Notes: generated by a model not told the origin, from the letters alone. A stretch of 64,000 nt of DNA from Helicobacter sp. MIT 05-5293 (GCF_000765665.2 NZ_JROZ02000001.1:62001-126000), one strand, 5' to 3'; positions 9,276 to 18,166 are shown, counted from the first letter of the stretch. A program made the numbers and translations.

Positions 9276-9336
9276 TTTTGACCTTAAGATAATAGTTTGT
9301 TGATTTTTGTTAAAAGCTGATTATAGCACATTTTGG

Positions 9337-9342
9337 TATAAT
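9337..9342 (+). promoter_or_regulatory. Putative -10 box (TATAAT) for gltX
   Basis: A TTGGTATAAT extended -10 sits about 60 bases before the gltX ATG. The upstream sequence is T-rich rather than carrying a clear -35. Confidence 0.6.
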
Positions 9343-9400
9343 CATTTTTTGGCTTTGATTAACAAATGTCAAAAGTTACTAAAATTATAAAGGATAAAAA

Positions 9401-10783
9401 ATGAGCCAAATAGTTACGCGATTTGCTCCTTCACCGACAGGATATTTACATATTGGAGGCTTACGCACCGCACTTTTTAATTATTTGTATGCGCGCACTA
9501 ATGGAGGTAAATTTTTGCTCCGTATTGAAGACACAGATACATCGCGTAATTGTGTGGAGGCTGCTAAGGCAATTGTTGAAGCCTTTGATTGGGTGGGACT
9601 GGATTATGACGGAGAGGTAGTATATCAAAGTCAGCGTTTGGCATTGTATCAGACTTATATCCAAAAACTTCTTGATACAGGTAAGGCGTATTATTGTTAT
9701 ATGAGTAAAGAGGAGCTTGATTCATTGCGTGAATCACAGCGTCAAAGAGGTGAAACACCTCGCTACGACAATCGCTATCGTGATTTTAAAGGTGTTGCCC
9801 CTGAAGGTATTAAACCTGTTGTGCGTCTTAAGACACCTTTGGAGGGAAGTATTGCGTTTGATGATGGTGTGAAAGGGCATATTGCCATTGATGCTAGTGA
9901 AATTGATGATTATATTATCGCGCGCAGTGATGGCACACCGACTTATAATTTTGTAGTAGCAATTGATGATGCGTTAATGGGCGTAACTGATGTGATACGA
10001 GGCGATGATCACTTGAGTAATACGCCTAAACAGATTCTTGTTTATCAAGCTTTTGATTGGAAGATTCCAAAATTTTATCATGTGCCAATGATTTTAAATC
10101 CTCAAGGCAAAAAGCTAAGCAAACGCGATGGGGCAATGGGTGTAATGGATTACCAAAAAATGGGTTATTTGCCTCAAGCGATTTTGAACTTTTTGGTGAG
10201 ATTGGGTTGGAGCTATCATGATCAAGAGATTTTTTCATTGCAAGAGATGCTTCAGTTTTTCGACCCTAAGAATCTTAACACTTCTGCAAGCGCGTATAAT
10301 CAGGAGAAATTTCTTTGGCTTAATCAGCATTACATCAAACAAACACCTAACGATAAATTGGAGAAACTTTTAAGCTCATTTGGCATAAAAGCCATATCGG
10401 AGGACAAACGCGAGATTCTCTACAATGAGCTAAAAAATCGTAGTCAAACACTTTGTGAATTTGCGACACATTTTACAGAAGTGATGAATCCGCCACAAAC
10501 CTATGATGAAAAGATGCGAAAAAAACTCGACCAACAGGCAAAAGTATGGCTTGAAACAATCAGCGCAGAGCTTACTCAAACGCAGTGGGATATAGAGAAT
10601 CTTGAGCAATATTTGCATAACTTTGCATCATCGCATAATATCAAGCTCGGGCAGTTGATGCCAGCTTTGCGATGTGCATTGTTGGGTAAAAGCGGCGGGA
10701 TAGGAATCGCTCCAGCAATATATGTGTTAGGTTTGCAAGAATGTCAAAAACGCATTGAAGTATTTAATGCTCAAGATTCTTGA
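9401..10783 (+). CDS. gltX: Glutamyl-tRNA synthetase, GltX1 type
   Basis: A 460-residue class I aminoacyl-tRNA synthetase that charges tRNA-Glu. FAPSPTGYLHIGGLRTALF carries the HIGH motif (residues 8-26); the KMSKS equivalent is KKLSKRDGA at about residue 237; the IEDTD motif is near residue 43. Helicobacters normally carry two such enzymes: GltX1 for tRNA-Glu, and GltX2, which mischarges tRNA-Gln for later amidation. The N-terminus and the MSKEELD/YDNRYRDF region match my memory of H. pylori GltX1 rather than GltX2. The start ATG is preceded by AAAGGATAAAA. Two tRNA-Glu genes in this window are its presumed substrates. Confidence 0.93.
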   Translation: MSQIVTRFAPSPTGYLHIGGLRTALFNYLYARTNGGKFLLRIEDTDTSRNCVEAAKAIVEAFDWVGLDYDGEVVYQSQRLALYQTYIQKLLDTGKAYYCYMSKEELDSLRESQRQRGETPRYDNRYRDFKGVAPEGIKPVVRLKTPLEGSIAFDDGVKGHIAIDASEIDDYIIARSDGTPTYNFVVAIDDALMGVTDVIRGDDHLSNTPKQILVYQAFDWKIPKFYHVPMILNPQGKKLSKRDGAMGVMDYQKMGYLPQAILNFLVRLGWSYHDQEIFSLQEMLQFFDPKNLNTSASAYNQEKFLWLNQHYIKQTPNDKLEKLLSSFGIKAISEDKREILYNELKNRSQTLCEFATHFTEVMNPPQTYDEKMRKKLDQQAKVWLETISAELTQTQWDIENLEQYLHNFASSHNIKLGQLMPALRCALLGKSGGIGIAPAIYVLGLQECQKRIEVFNAQDS

Positions 10784-10844
10784 TAATTTAAGCGCAAACA
10801 TTAGATAATACGCCTCAAAATAAAATTTTGCTTTAGGAGAAGTT

Positions 10845-11054
10845 ATGAAACTTAGTGCGAGAAATCAACTTAAAGGTAAGATTGTAGCAATTGAAAAAGG
10901 CGCAGTGAATGCAATCGTGAAGATTGACATTGGCGGAAGTAATATCATCTCTGCTACTATTTCTTTAGAATCTATCAATGAGCTTAAGCTTGAAGTGGGC
11001 AAGGAAGCTTATGCTATCATCAAAGCAACTTCTGTTATGGTAGGCGTTGAATGA
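10845..11054 (+). CDS. mop: Molbindin-type molybdenum-pterin-binding protein (single TOBE domain)
   Basis: A 69-residue protein formed of one TOBE/Mop domain: it begins MKLSARNQLKGKIVAIEKGAVN and ends with the family's AIIKATSVMVGVE. Such proteins oligomerise and bind molybdate or tungstate as a cytoplasmic store or sensor. Length is that of single-domain molbindins. It has a strong AGGAGAAGTT ribosome site. No modABC transporter genes are next to it here, so the link to molybdate transport is by family only. Confidence 0.88.
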   Translation: MKLSARNQLKGKIVAIEKGAVNAIVKIDIGGSNIISATISLESINELKLEVGKEAYAIIKATSVMVGVE

Positions 11055-11084
11055 TGATTTTACCTACCCACAGAGGTGTGAAAA

Positions 11085-12041
11085 GTGTTTTTTAGAGCCA
11101 TTTTGCTGCTCTCAATTTTTAGCAGTCTGCTGTTTGGGGGTTGGTTTATCGATAAGTGGGAGGCACATTTTCCTCCTACGCTAGATCAAAGCATTGAGGC
11201 TTTGTTGAAGGTGGATTGCCAAAAGGTCAAACAACTTCGCGGATTGACTGCAAATCTTGCTTTTAAAGGCGAGAAAGCTGTCGAACGATGTTTCCAAGAG
11301 CAGAAGTTTTTGAGAGCTATTTTTGAAAATGATGTCCAGACTTATAGATATATGTTGGCAACTAATGAGCACACGCCCTATTTTTTATTTTTTAGCACAT
11401 ATGCTCCACGATTTGAAATCACTCCTTTAATGGTCGCTATTGTCGGCAATGCTCAAGATACTTTTAATGAGATTCTGCAAGAAAGTGGGAAAATTGATTT
11501 TTTAAAAAGAAAGCCCTTGCTTTATAATATCAATAGCGAAATGTATGATGATTATAAGGCATTGGGCGGGTTTCGTTTGAGGAATCAAATCTATGATGTA
11601 AAATGTGTCAAGGCATTGGATTTAGCAGCAATGTATCATCGTTATGAAATGTTTGAATCTCTTTTAAAGCGAGGTGCGGAATATAGAGATTCAAGATGTC
11701 CTCAAAATAATGGCATTGTTGCTTTTGGGGATATTAGTATTTTTGAGTTAATGTTGGCATTTGATCCTTCATTTTTGTATGATTTTGCAGGAGGACATAT
11801 TTTGCATTATGCAGCTAGAGATAATAATGTCGAACTTATTGAATATCTTGTAAAAGATAAAGGTGTGCCTATTGATTCTCTCAAAGCAGCGGAAACTTCG
11901 CTTGATGTTGCATTGAGTGGTAAAAATATCGAACATAAAGTGAGAATTGAAGCTGCTAAAAAGCTTATTGAGCTTGGAGCAAAGGTCAGCGAAGGGAATC
12001 AAAGACGCATTCAAAAACTTATTAAACAAGGAGTTTGGTAG
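11085..12041 (+). CDS. Secreted ankyrin-repeat protein
   Basis: A 318-residue protein with a signal-peptide-like N-terminus (hydrophobic ILLLSIFSSLLFGG) and ankyrin-type repeats. Recognisable units include TPLMVAIVGNAQDTFNEIL (about residue 110), KALDLAAMYHRYEMFESLLKRGAEY (about 180), GHILHYAARDNNVELIEYLVKDKGV (about 235) and SLDVALSGKNIEHKVRIEAAKKLIELGA. Ankyrin arrays bind proteins; the partner is unknown. The start is GTG at 11085, close behind the mop stop, suggesting co-transcription. No catalytic motif is visible. Confidence 0.78.
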   Translation: MFFRAILLLSIFSSLLFGGWFIDKWEAHFPPTLDQSIEALLKVDCQKVKQLRGLTANLAFKGEKAVERCFQEQKFLRAIFENDVQTYRYMLATNEHTPYFLFFSTYAPRFEITPLMVAIVGNAQDTFNEILQESGKIDFLKRKPLLYNINSEMYDDYKALGGFRLRNQIYDVKCVKALDLAAMYHRYEMFESLLKRGAEYRDSRCPQNNGIVAFGDISIFELMLAFDPSFLYDFAGGHILHYAARDNNVELIEYLVKDKGVPIDSLKAAETSLDVALSGKNIEHKVRIEAAKKLIELGAKVSEGNQRRIQKLIKQGVW

Positions 12042-12060
12042 AAGTTATTTTAATAGAAAA

Positions 12061-12417
12061 TCACCAATGTTTAGAAATGCTTGCTCCTACAACGATTGGA
12101 GCGAGTATATCGGGCTTTTTAATGTGAATCTCAAGTGAAGTGATGGCAGGAAAAACAGATTTGAGATGTTGAGCAATATCACACAGAGCAGATTCTAAAA
12201 GATCATATTTCTCATTTTGGAGTTTTTGACAAATCATTTTGCTCACCAGTGCGTAATCAATATAAGCTTCCTCTTGGACAGAATAAAAATAAGTAATCTT
12301 TGCCTTGATGTGCAAGTTTTGAGATGTGGTTCTTTCACTCTCTAATATGCCAATGATCGCTTTGATGTTGAGATTCTCAATAGACAATGTGATAAGATGA
12401 GAATCTGTTTTTGTCAT
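12061..12417 (-). CDS. folB: Dihydroneopterin aldolase
   Basis: A 118-residue folate-pathway enzyme converting dihydroneopterin to hydroxymethyl-dihydropterin and glycolaldehyde. IENLNIKAIIGILESER carries the family's substrate-binding pattern (normally G-I-x-x-x-E), DYALVSKMICQ the Y/D-V-x element, and the C-terminal SLEIHIKKPDILAP the KPxA/P-like element. Length is typical. It lies two bases downstream of plsY, and this adjacency is common across proteobacteria. It converges with the ankyrin gene. Confidence 0.85.
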   Translation of the reverse strand: MTKTDSHLITLSIENLNIKAIIGILESERTTSQNLHIKAKITYFYSVQEEAYIDYALVSKMICQKLQNEKYDLLESALCDIAQHLKSVFPAITSLEIHIKKPDILAPIVVGASISKHW

Positions 12418-12419
12418 TT

Positions 12420-13073
12420 TTATAATACCTTACTTTCCTGACCGCTAAAAAGACGCTTGATATTAGGAATATGTGTATAAATGATAAATAGACCGATAAG
12501 CACAGCAGGTGTGTGAGTGTGGATTTGATCAACAATTGAAATGCTAGAAGGAATAGGGAAAAGATAGGGCACTACAAAGGTTAAACCAATCCCACTAAGC
12601 ACACCCACAAGTGAAGAGATTGATGAAATCTTAAAGACTTTGCCGACAATACCCCATATAATCAGCCCACAAATGCCCTCTATGGGAATGAGCAAGATCA
12701 CTGAACCAATAGCTGTAGCCACGCCTTTACCACCTTTGAATCCTAAATACGGGCTGTAACAATGCCCTAAAATGCTTAATAATGCAATCGCCCATTGCGT
12801 CTCATAGCTAAGTCCGAGAATCTTTGCTGCAAGCACGACAATCAAGCCTTTTGTTGCATCAAGTATAATCGTGAGGATAGAAAATTTTTTGGCATTTTTA
12901 GGATCAGTATCTTTGATCGCTCGATAGACATTAGTCGCTCCAATACTTCCTGAACCGATTTTGCGAATGTCAATCCCATAACGCAATTTAACGAGAATTA
13001 AACCAAAAGGAATCCCCCCAAACAAAAATGCTATAATATAAAACAAAACATTGATGTTAAGCAAAATACTCAT
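12420..13073 (-). CDS. plsY: Acyl-phosphate:glycerol-3-phosphate acyltransferase PlsY
   Basis: A 217-residue inner-membrane enzyme with about five hydrophobic segments, making lysophosphatidic acid from acyl-phosphate. Diagnostic motifs are GGIPFGLI near the N-terminus, DIRKIGSGSIGATNVYR, and YLGFKGGKGVATAIG, all expected on the cytoplasmic loops that form the active site. The ATG is preceded by AAAGGCTAAACA. It pairs with folB downstream. Loop lengths are normal. Confidence 0.95.
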   Translation of the reverse strand: MSILLNINVLFYIIAFLFGGIPFGLILVKLRYGIDIRKIGSGSIGATNVYRAIKDTDPKNAKKFSILTIILDATKGLIVVLAAKILGLSYETQWAIALLSILGHCYSPYLGFKGGKGVATAIGSVILLIPIEGICGLIIWGIVGKVFKISSISSLVGVLSGIGLTFVVPYLFPIPSSISIVDQIHTHTPAVLIGLFIIYTHIPNIKRLFSGQESKVL

Positions 13074-13114
13074 TGTTTAGCCTTTGATAAGATAAATTTA
13101 TAGAAATTATAGCA

Positions 13115-13453
13115 TTATTTGGCGATGAGTTGAATAGGTGCATTTTCTAAGGTATGAAATTCATCATCATAGAAATAAACATTCTCCAAACCCTCTTCGA
13201 CAAGCTCACTTCCTAAAATGCTTGCCATATGACCTGAATAGCACACAAGCACACATTTTTTTTGCGGGTGGCGTTTGATGTGTTCGTAAATATCGTAGGG
13301 ATTATTGAGATTAAGAGAATCTTTAATATGAATCATCTCATAGTCTTGAGGATAGCGCATATCAATCACGCAAAAGCTTTCGTCTAAATCCTTTGCATAA
13401 AGTGGTGAAGCGAGGCTAAGATTATTTTTGCCTTTCAGATTTTCATATTCCAT
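13115..13453 (-). CDS. Single-domain rhodanese-like protein
   Basis: A 112-residue protein with one rhodanese domain. It contains VIDMRYPQDYEMIHIKDSLNL, then the strand VLVCYSGHMAS with a Cys at the start of the active loop, which is the place of the catalytic sulfur carrier. It lacks a signal peptide, so it is presumably cytoplasmic and may transfer sulfane sulfur. The loop (C-Y-S-G-H-M) fits a single-domain sulfurtransferase rather than a Cdc25-like phosphatase. It is divergent from the ABC-F gene; no specific partner is suggested by context. Confidence 0.85.
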   Translation of the reverse strand: MEYENLKGKNNLSLASPLYAKDLDESFCVIDMRYPQDYEMIHIKDSLNLNNPYDIYEHIKRHPQKKCVLVCYSGHMASILGSELVEEGLENVYFYDDEFHTLENAPIQLIAK

Positions 13454-13590
13454 TATTTTTGCCTTTCGTTTTAGAGATTCTATTTTTGCATTTTTTTCTT
13501 AATGTTTTTTAAAATTTGTTTTGAAAAATTTAGAATCTAAGCAGACTTTTATAGTAGAATCATATTCATATTTTTTTAAGGATAATGACG

Positions 13591-15198
13591 ATGTTGCAGA
13601 CTATTAATCTTTCTATGCGCTTTGCCACCAAAAAGCTTTTTGAAAATGTGAATATCAAGCTTGATGCGCATAAGCGATATGGGCTTATTGGAGCAAATGG
13701 CGCGGGTAAATCGACTTTTTTAAAAATTTTATCGGGCGTTTATGAATCAAGTAGCGGCGAAGTTGTAATAGAAAAAGGTTTGAAAATGGGCGTGTTGGGG
13801 CAAGATCAGTATGCCTTTGAAGACTTGAGCCTTAAAGATGCTGTGCTTATTGGCAATAAACGCCTTTATGATGCGATCAAACGCAAAGAATATCTCTATG
13901 AAAATGGTGATTTGAGCGATGAGCGTGTGAATGAAGAATTAGGGGATCTTGAGATGATTTGTGCAGAAGAAGATCCGATGTATGAATATGATGTCGTGAT
14001 TGAAAAAATCCTTGAAGATTTAGGATTCCCTGCTTCACTTCATAATGAGCTAATGAAAACACTTACAGGTGGGGATAAGTTTAAGATTCTCTTAGCGCAA
14101 GTGCTTTTCCCCAAACCGGATATTTTGCTCCTTGATGAGCCGACAAACAATCTTGATTTGCACTCTATTGCATGGCTTGAAGAGAATCTTAAACGACATG
14201 AGGGCACAATGGTCGTCATTAGCCACGATAGGCATTTTTTAAACAGCGTTTGCACGCATATTTTGGATATGGATTTTGGCGGGGTGCGTGAGTTTAGTGG
14301 GAATTACGATGATTGGTATATCGCAAGCACGCTTATTGCTAAACAACAAGAAATGGAACGCAACAAAAAACTCAAAGAAAAAGAAGAATTAGAATCTTTT
14401 ATAGCGCGTTTTTCGGCAAATGCAAGTAAGGCTAAACAAGCTACTAGCAGACAAAAACAGCTTGAAAAGCTTGATATTGCTTCTCTTGCGGTAAGCTCCA
14501 GACGCGATCCGAGTATTGTCTTTAAGCCGAATCGTGCGATTGGCAATGAAGCATTAGAATGTGAGAATATCTCAAAAAGCTATGGCTCGTTGTGTGTGCT
14601 TAAAAATGTGAATCTAAAGATTTTGCCCGGTGATAAAATTGCGATTATTGGATCAAATGGCGTGGGTAAAAGCACATTGTGTCAGATTCTAGTTGAAGAA
14701 TTGACACCTGATAGCGGGATTGTCAAATGGGGTGCAACAATCCAAAGAGGGTATTTTCCGCAAAATGTGAGCGAAGAAATCAAGGGTGAAGAGAGTCTTT
14801 ATGAATGGTTAAGGGGGTTTGATAAGAAAAAAGAAAGCGGAGAAATACGTAATGCTTTGGGGCGTATGCTTTTTAGTGGCGAAGAGCAAGAAAAATCTGT
14901 GAATGCTTTGAGCGGAGGAGAAAAACACCGAATGGTGTTAAGTAAATTGATGCTTGAAGGCGGGAATTTTCTTGTGCTTGATGAGCCAACAAATCATTTA
15001 GACTTAGAATCAATTATCGCGCTTGGCGAGGCGTTGTATAAATACAGCGGAAATGTGATTTGTGTCAGCCACGATAGGGAATTGATTGATGCGTATGCAA
15101 ACAGAATCATTGAACTTGTAGCAGATTGCGATAATAATGGCGCGAAAATCATCGACTTTCGCGGGAGTTATGAGGAGTATCTAGAATCTAAGGCATAA
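13591..15198 (+). CDS. ABC-F family ATPase (YbiT-like)
   Basis: A soluble 535-residue protein with two ABC ATPase domains and no membrane segments, as in ABC-F translation factors that act at the ribosome exit site. Walker A motifs are GANGAGKST (domain 1) and GSNGVGKST (domain 2); signature/Walker B blocks are LTGGDKFKILLAQVLFPKPDILLLDEPTNNLDL and LSGGEKHRMVLSKLMLEGGNFLVLDEPTNHLDL. A charged linker lies between the domains (about residues 245-300). The ATG at 13591 is preferred over 13585 because AAGG is nine rather than three bases away and homologues start with ML. The YbiT-type assignment rests on the N-terminal MLQTINLSMRF. Confidence 0.9.
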   Translation: MLQTINLSMRFATKKLFENVNIKLDAHKRYGLIGANGAGKSTFLKILSGVYESSSGEVVIEKGLKMGVLGQDQYAFEDLSLKDAVLIGNKRLYDAIKRKEYLYENGDLSDERVNEELGDLEMICAEEDPMYEYDVVIEKILEDLGFPASLHNELMKTLTGGDKFKILLAQVLFPKPDILLLDEPTNNLDLHSIAWLEENLKRHEGTMVVISHDRHFLNSVCTHILDMDFGGVREFSGNYDDWYIASTLIAKQQEMERNKKLKEKEELESFIARFSANASKAKQATSRQKQLEKLDIASLAVSSRRDPSIVFKPNRAIGNEALECENISKSYGSLCVLKNVNLKILPGDKIAIIGSNGVGKSTLCQILVEELTPDSGIVKWGATIQRGYFPQNVSEEIKGEESLYEWLRGFDKKKESGEIRNALGRMLFSGEEQEKSVNALSGGEKHRMVLSKLMLEGGNFLVLDEPTNHLDLESIIALGEALYKYSGNVICVSHDRELIDAYANRIIELVADCDNNGAKIIDFRGSYEEYLESKA

Positions 15199-15220
15199 AG
15201 AAAGGCATAATGATAAATCA

Positions 15221-15997
15221 ATGAATGACACAACTAAATTATTAGACAAATTGATAGAAATACTTTGTGCGGAGCGTGAGGAAAGTGTGCCTTGTGTGCC
15301 TGAAAACCAAAAATTTACATTATTCCGTGCGCTTGTCAATATCCGTATGCCCAAAGAGGTAAGTGAAGAATTTTTGCAAATACAGAATCAATACCTGCAA
15401 GCAATACTCAAGCAAAAAGAGATAACAAATATTGCTGATCTCTCGCCTATAATGTCTGATATATATCTGTGGCAGGGTGATATTACTACATTTAAATGCG
15501 ATGGTATAGTGAATGCGGCAAATGCGCAAATGCTTGGCTGTTTCTGCCCTAATCATGGTTGTATTGATAATGCTATACACACTTTTGCAGGTGTGCAGCT
15601 ACGATTGGAATGTGCAAATATAATGATCGCACAGGGCAAGGAAGAATCTGTCGGGCAAGCTAAAATAACAAGTGCTTACAATTTGCCATGCAGATACATT
15701 TTACACACCGTAGGTCCGATGGTTGTCGGCGAACTCACCAAATGGCATGAGCAACAGCTTGCAAGCTGTTATCGTGCATGTCTCAAACTTGCCGATGAAA
15801 ATAACTTGAAAAGTTTAGCATTTTGTTGCATATCTACCGGTGAATTTCATTTTCCAAACAAACGTGCTGCCGAGATTGCCATACAAGCAGTGAGTGAGTA
15901 TAAACAGCAAACACAAAGCAAAATCAAAGTAGTTTTTAATGTATTTAAAGGGGGCGATTATGACATATACACAAAACTTCTTAGAACAAATAAGTAA
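15221..15997 (+). CDS. Zinc-containing macrodomain protein (ADP-ribosyl hydrolase), SirTM-associated
   Basis: A 258-residue protein. An N-terminal helical region (1-78) precedes a macrodomain with the ADP-ribose-binding motif WQGDITTFKCDGIVNAAN (84-101). Next comes the zinc-macrodomain signature C107, H112, C114 followed by IDNAIH, then LPCRYILHTVGPM and a C-terminal FCCISTGEFHFPNKRAAEIA loop. This subclass is known to remove ADP-ribose added by class M sirtuins. The following sirtuin gene overlaps this one by 38 bases, so translation is probably coupled. No strong ribosome site is seen close to the ATG. The family call is firm; the physiological target is unknown. Confidence 0.92.
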   Translation: MNDTTKLLDKLIEILCAEREESVPCVPENQKFTLFRALVNIRMPKEVSEEFLQIQNQYLQAILKQKEITNIADLSPIMSDIYLWQGDITTFKCDGIVNAANAQMLGCFCPNHGCIDNAIHTFAGVQLRLECANIMIAQGKEESVGQAKITSAYNLPCRYILHTVGPMVVGELTKWHEQQLASCYRACLKLADENNLKSLAFCCISTGEFHFPNKRAAEIAIQAVSEYKQQTQSKIKVVFNVFKGGDYDIYTKLLRTNK

Positions 15998-16808
15998 AAT
16001 TAAATCCGAGCTTGAAGCAGTAGATGCTATTTTAATTGGTGCAGGAGCAGGGCTTTCTGCATCGGCAGGTTTGACTTATTCAGGCGAACGCTTTTTTAAA
16101 TATTTTGCAGATTTTCATGCAAAATACGGCATAACCGATATTTATTTAGGTGGCTTTTATCCTTATGATACTTTAGAGGAATATTGGGCATGGTGGTCAA
16201 GGCATATTTTGTATAATCGTTATGAGCAACCCCCACTTGTAGTGTATGAGAATCTCTTATCATTTGTAAAAAATAGAAATTATTTTGTGCTGACTACAAA
16301 TGTCGATCATTGCTTTCAAAATGCAGGTTTTGATAAGGCACGATTGTTTTATACACAGGGTGATTATGGTCTTTTGCAATGCTCGGTAGCTTGTCATAAC
16401 AAAACCTATGACAATGAAGATATTATCCGCAAAATGGTTATTGAGCAAAACAATATGAAAATCCCAACAGAGCTTATACCTTATTGTCCGGTATGTGGAA
16501 AACCCATGACGACAAATTTACGCAGTGATGATAAGTTTGTTCAGGATAATGGCTGGGCGGCAGCTTGCAAGCGATATGAGGATTTTATAAGCAAATATGG
16601 AGATAAGCGTATTCTGCTTTTGGAGCTTGGTGTAGGCGGCAATACACCCGCGATCATTAAATACCCATTTTGGCGAATCACTATGAATAATCCACAAGCA
16701 ATGTATGTGTGCATCAATAACGGCGAAGCATTTGCTCCTAAAGAAATACAAGCACAATCTTTATGCCTTAATGGTGATATAGGGAAAGTGCTGGAGATGA
16801 TGAAATAA
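15960..16808 (+). CDS. Class M sirtuin (SirTM), putative protein ADP-ribosyltransferase
   Basis: A 282-residue sirtuin. The NAD-binding loop is GAGAGLSASAGL (27-38); TTNVDHCF (112-119) replaces the usual TQNID; the zinc knuckle Cys are C141, C145, C176 and C179. The catalytic His of deacetylating sirtuins (HG) is Gln here (Q133 in TQGDYG), the hallmark of class M enzymes that ADP-ribosylate instead of deacetylating. In Firmicutes SirTM modifies a lipoylated GcvH-like carrier encoded beside it; no gcvH-L or lplA2 gene is found within this window. The start at 15960 (GGGGG ribosome site) is preferred over the in-frame ATG at 15939. Confidence 0.9.
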   Translation: MTYTQNFLEQISKIKSELEAVDAILIGAGAGLSASAGLTYSGERFFKYFADFHAKYGITDIYLGGFYPYDTLEEYWAWWSRHILYNRYEQPPLVVYENLLSFVKNRNYFVLTTNVDHCFQNAGFDKARLFYTQGDYGLLQCSVACHNKTYDNEDIIRKMVIEQNNMKIPTELIPYCPVCGKPMTTNLRSDDKFVQDNGWAAACKRYEDFISKYGDKRILLLELGVGGNTPAIIKYPFWRITMNNPQAMYVCINNGEAFAPKEIQAQSLCLNGDIGKVLEMMK

Positions 16809-16809
16809 A

Positions 16810-16830
16810 TGTGTGCGGCATTTGCACACA
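16810..16830. terminator. Stem-loop between convergent genes
   Basis: Perfect 7-base arms TGTGTGC/GCACACA with a 7-base loop lie just after the sirtuin stop. No T-run follows, so it is a weak terminator candidate. Confidence 0.4.
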
Positions 16831-16876
16831 ATCGCACTTAGTCTAAGATTGTCTATCGAAATATGAAGTGAGTGAT

Positions 16877-17689
16877 TTATCGCTCATATGAGACGACACC
16901 GCATAGTAGCACAAAGGGCATATATTCTGCACTATATATGTGGTAAGTATCTTGTTCGTCTGTGTCGATACTCGGACGTAAATCCAGCACTCCACATAGT
17001 ATGCCATCAATTTCGATACCTTCTGCTTCTTGGGCAGATTCTAAAATCATATCCATGATTTCCTTTGCAAAATTGACAGAATCTAGCTCGTGCAAATCAT
17101 TAGGGGCTTGTTCTCTTTTACAAAAGATATTGATGCTAAAAAGTGCGAGGTTAAAGTCATTATAATCATTGTCTTTTTGATATATTGCTGCATCTCGCAA
17201 TTGTTTCATTGCCTCTTTGATGCGGTTTTGATTTCCTGAAGTGAATTGTCTTTGTGCCTTTTTGCCGATATTGAGCCATAAATGCTTGGATTCTATCCAT
17301 ATAGCGATTTTTTTACCATCTCTATCATCCGTGCAGCACCAAAAATCTAAACGCCCTTTTGAGTTTTGATCTTCTTCTTTGCCCGATTCTAGTTTTTGAC
17401 GATCTATACTCATTTCGCTGATGACATAGGGTGTTTGGCAAGAAAGTGCTATGGCGATAGTAGCGGAGTTGCTTCGTTCGTTATAAACGATGGGAAAATC
17501 ACCCGTATTTTCTAATAAAGCAAGGTTAATATCAAAGATGTAGCTACACATTTCATCAAAAAATGCCTTAAACTTTCTACCGCCCTTTTGTGCCACACCA
17601 TCGCTTTTATAGTGTGAATCTACGAATATATAGCTGTATGGAGCATTTTTCTTTGAGAATCGCTTTTGTGGATTGTAATCATAAGCCAT
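16877..17689 (-). CDS. Hypothetical protein with PD-(D/E)XK-like motif
   Basis: A 270-residue soluble protein I do not recognise by family. Around residues 122-150 it reads GRLDFWC, about ten residues, then IAIWIESKH. This Asp ... Glu-x-Lys spacing on two adjacent strands is the pattern of PD-(D/E)XK nucleases. An upstream Glu (YNERSNSATIAIAL, about residue 70) could be the helix acid of that fold. A predicted helical stretch rich in Lys/Arg/Gln follows. The start has a good GGAGACACA site. It lies ten bases behind the secreted-protein gene and converges with the sirtuin. A nuclease role is inference from the motif only. Confidence 0.5.
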   Translation of the reverse strand: MAYDYNPQKRFSKKNAPYSYIFVDSHYKSDGVAQKGGRKFKAFFDEMCSYIFDINLALLENTGDFPIVYNERSNSATIAIALSCQTPYVISEMSIDRQKLESGKEEDQNSKGRLDFWCCTDDRDGKKIAIWIESKHLWLNIGKKAQRQFTSGNQNRIKEAMKQLRDAAIYQKDNDYNDFNLALFSINIFCKREQAPNDLHELDSVNFAKEIMDMILESAQEAEGIEIDGILCGVLDLRPSIDTDEQDTYHIYSAEYMPFVLLCGVVSYER

Positions 17690-17698
17690 TGTGTCTCC

Positions 17699-18166
17699 TT
17701 ATTTTAGTAGTTTATCATCAGGGGCGTTTTTGAAGTATTCTGCAAAATCAATAGGCTCTGTATCTATGTCTTTTTTAGGCTTGATATTGTTTTCATAATC
17801 AATACTAGTTATGCAATAGTCATGGCTTATAAGTATATTTGTATTGTAGAATTTATTACTTATTTTGTTTAATTCTATTGCTAGTGCTTTAGCTTGTTTA
17901 TCGGCTTTTGTCATACTCTCCAAATCATCATTTTCTTTATAACCAAAGTATCCAGTAACATCTCTTGCTGTATGAAGGTTATTTTTATGAGATTCATAGT
18001 CAATTTTTACAATTCTTTTGCATTGGTATGTAATATAATTATTGCTCCAATGGTCTTCGGCAGGGTTAATATAACTTACAGACTCTCTATAACCCTCTGT
18101 TTCTCCAAATAAGCTCTGCCCAATAATTACAATACCTATTAGTATGTTTGGTAGTAGTTTTCCCAT
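17699..18166 (-). CDS. Hypothetical secreted protein
   Basis: A 155-residue protein with a signal peptide (MGKLL, then hydrophobic residues to about LFG-E) and a hydrophilic mature part with two cysteines (about residues 49 and 117) that could form a disulfide. I recognise no family. It has a strong AAAGGGAAACC ribosome site. It is followed within ten bases by the PD-(D/E)XK-like gene, but a hairpin separates it from the upstream lipoprotein gene, so it may start its own transcript. Function unknown. Confidence 0.6.
   Translation of the reverse strand: MGKLLPNILIGIVIIGQSLFGETEGYRESVSYINPAEDHWSNNYITYQCKRIVKIDYESHKNNLHTARDVTGYFGYKENDDLESMTKADKQAKALAIELNKISNKFYNTNILISHDYCITSIDYENNIKPKKDIDTEPIDFAEYFKNAPDDKLLK

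Noticed and set aside
9401-10783. GltX as the second, tRNA-Gln-misacylating enzyme GltX2
   Set aside because: Its N-terminal and central blocks fit the H. pylori GltX1 sequence as I recall it; GltX2 is more divergent.
10784-10844. Molybdate riboswitch before the molbindin gene
   Set aside because: The 61-base spacer is too short and shows no stable multi-stem fold.
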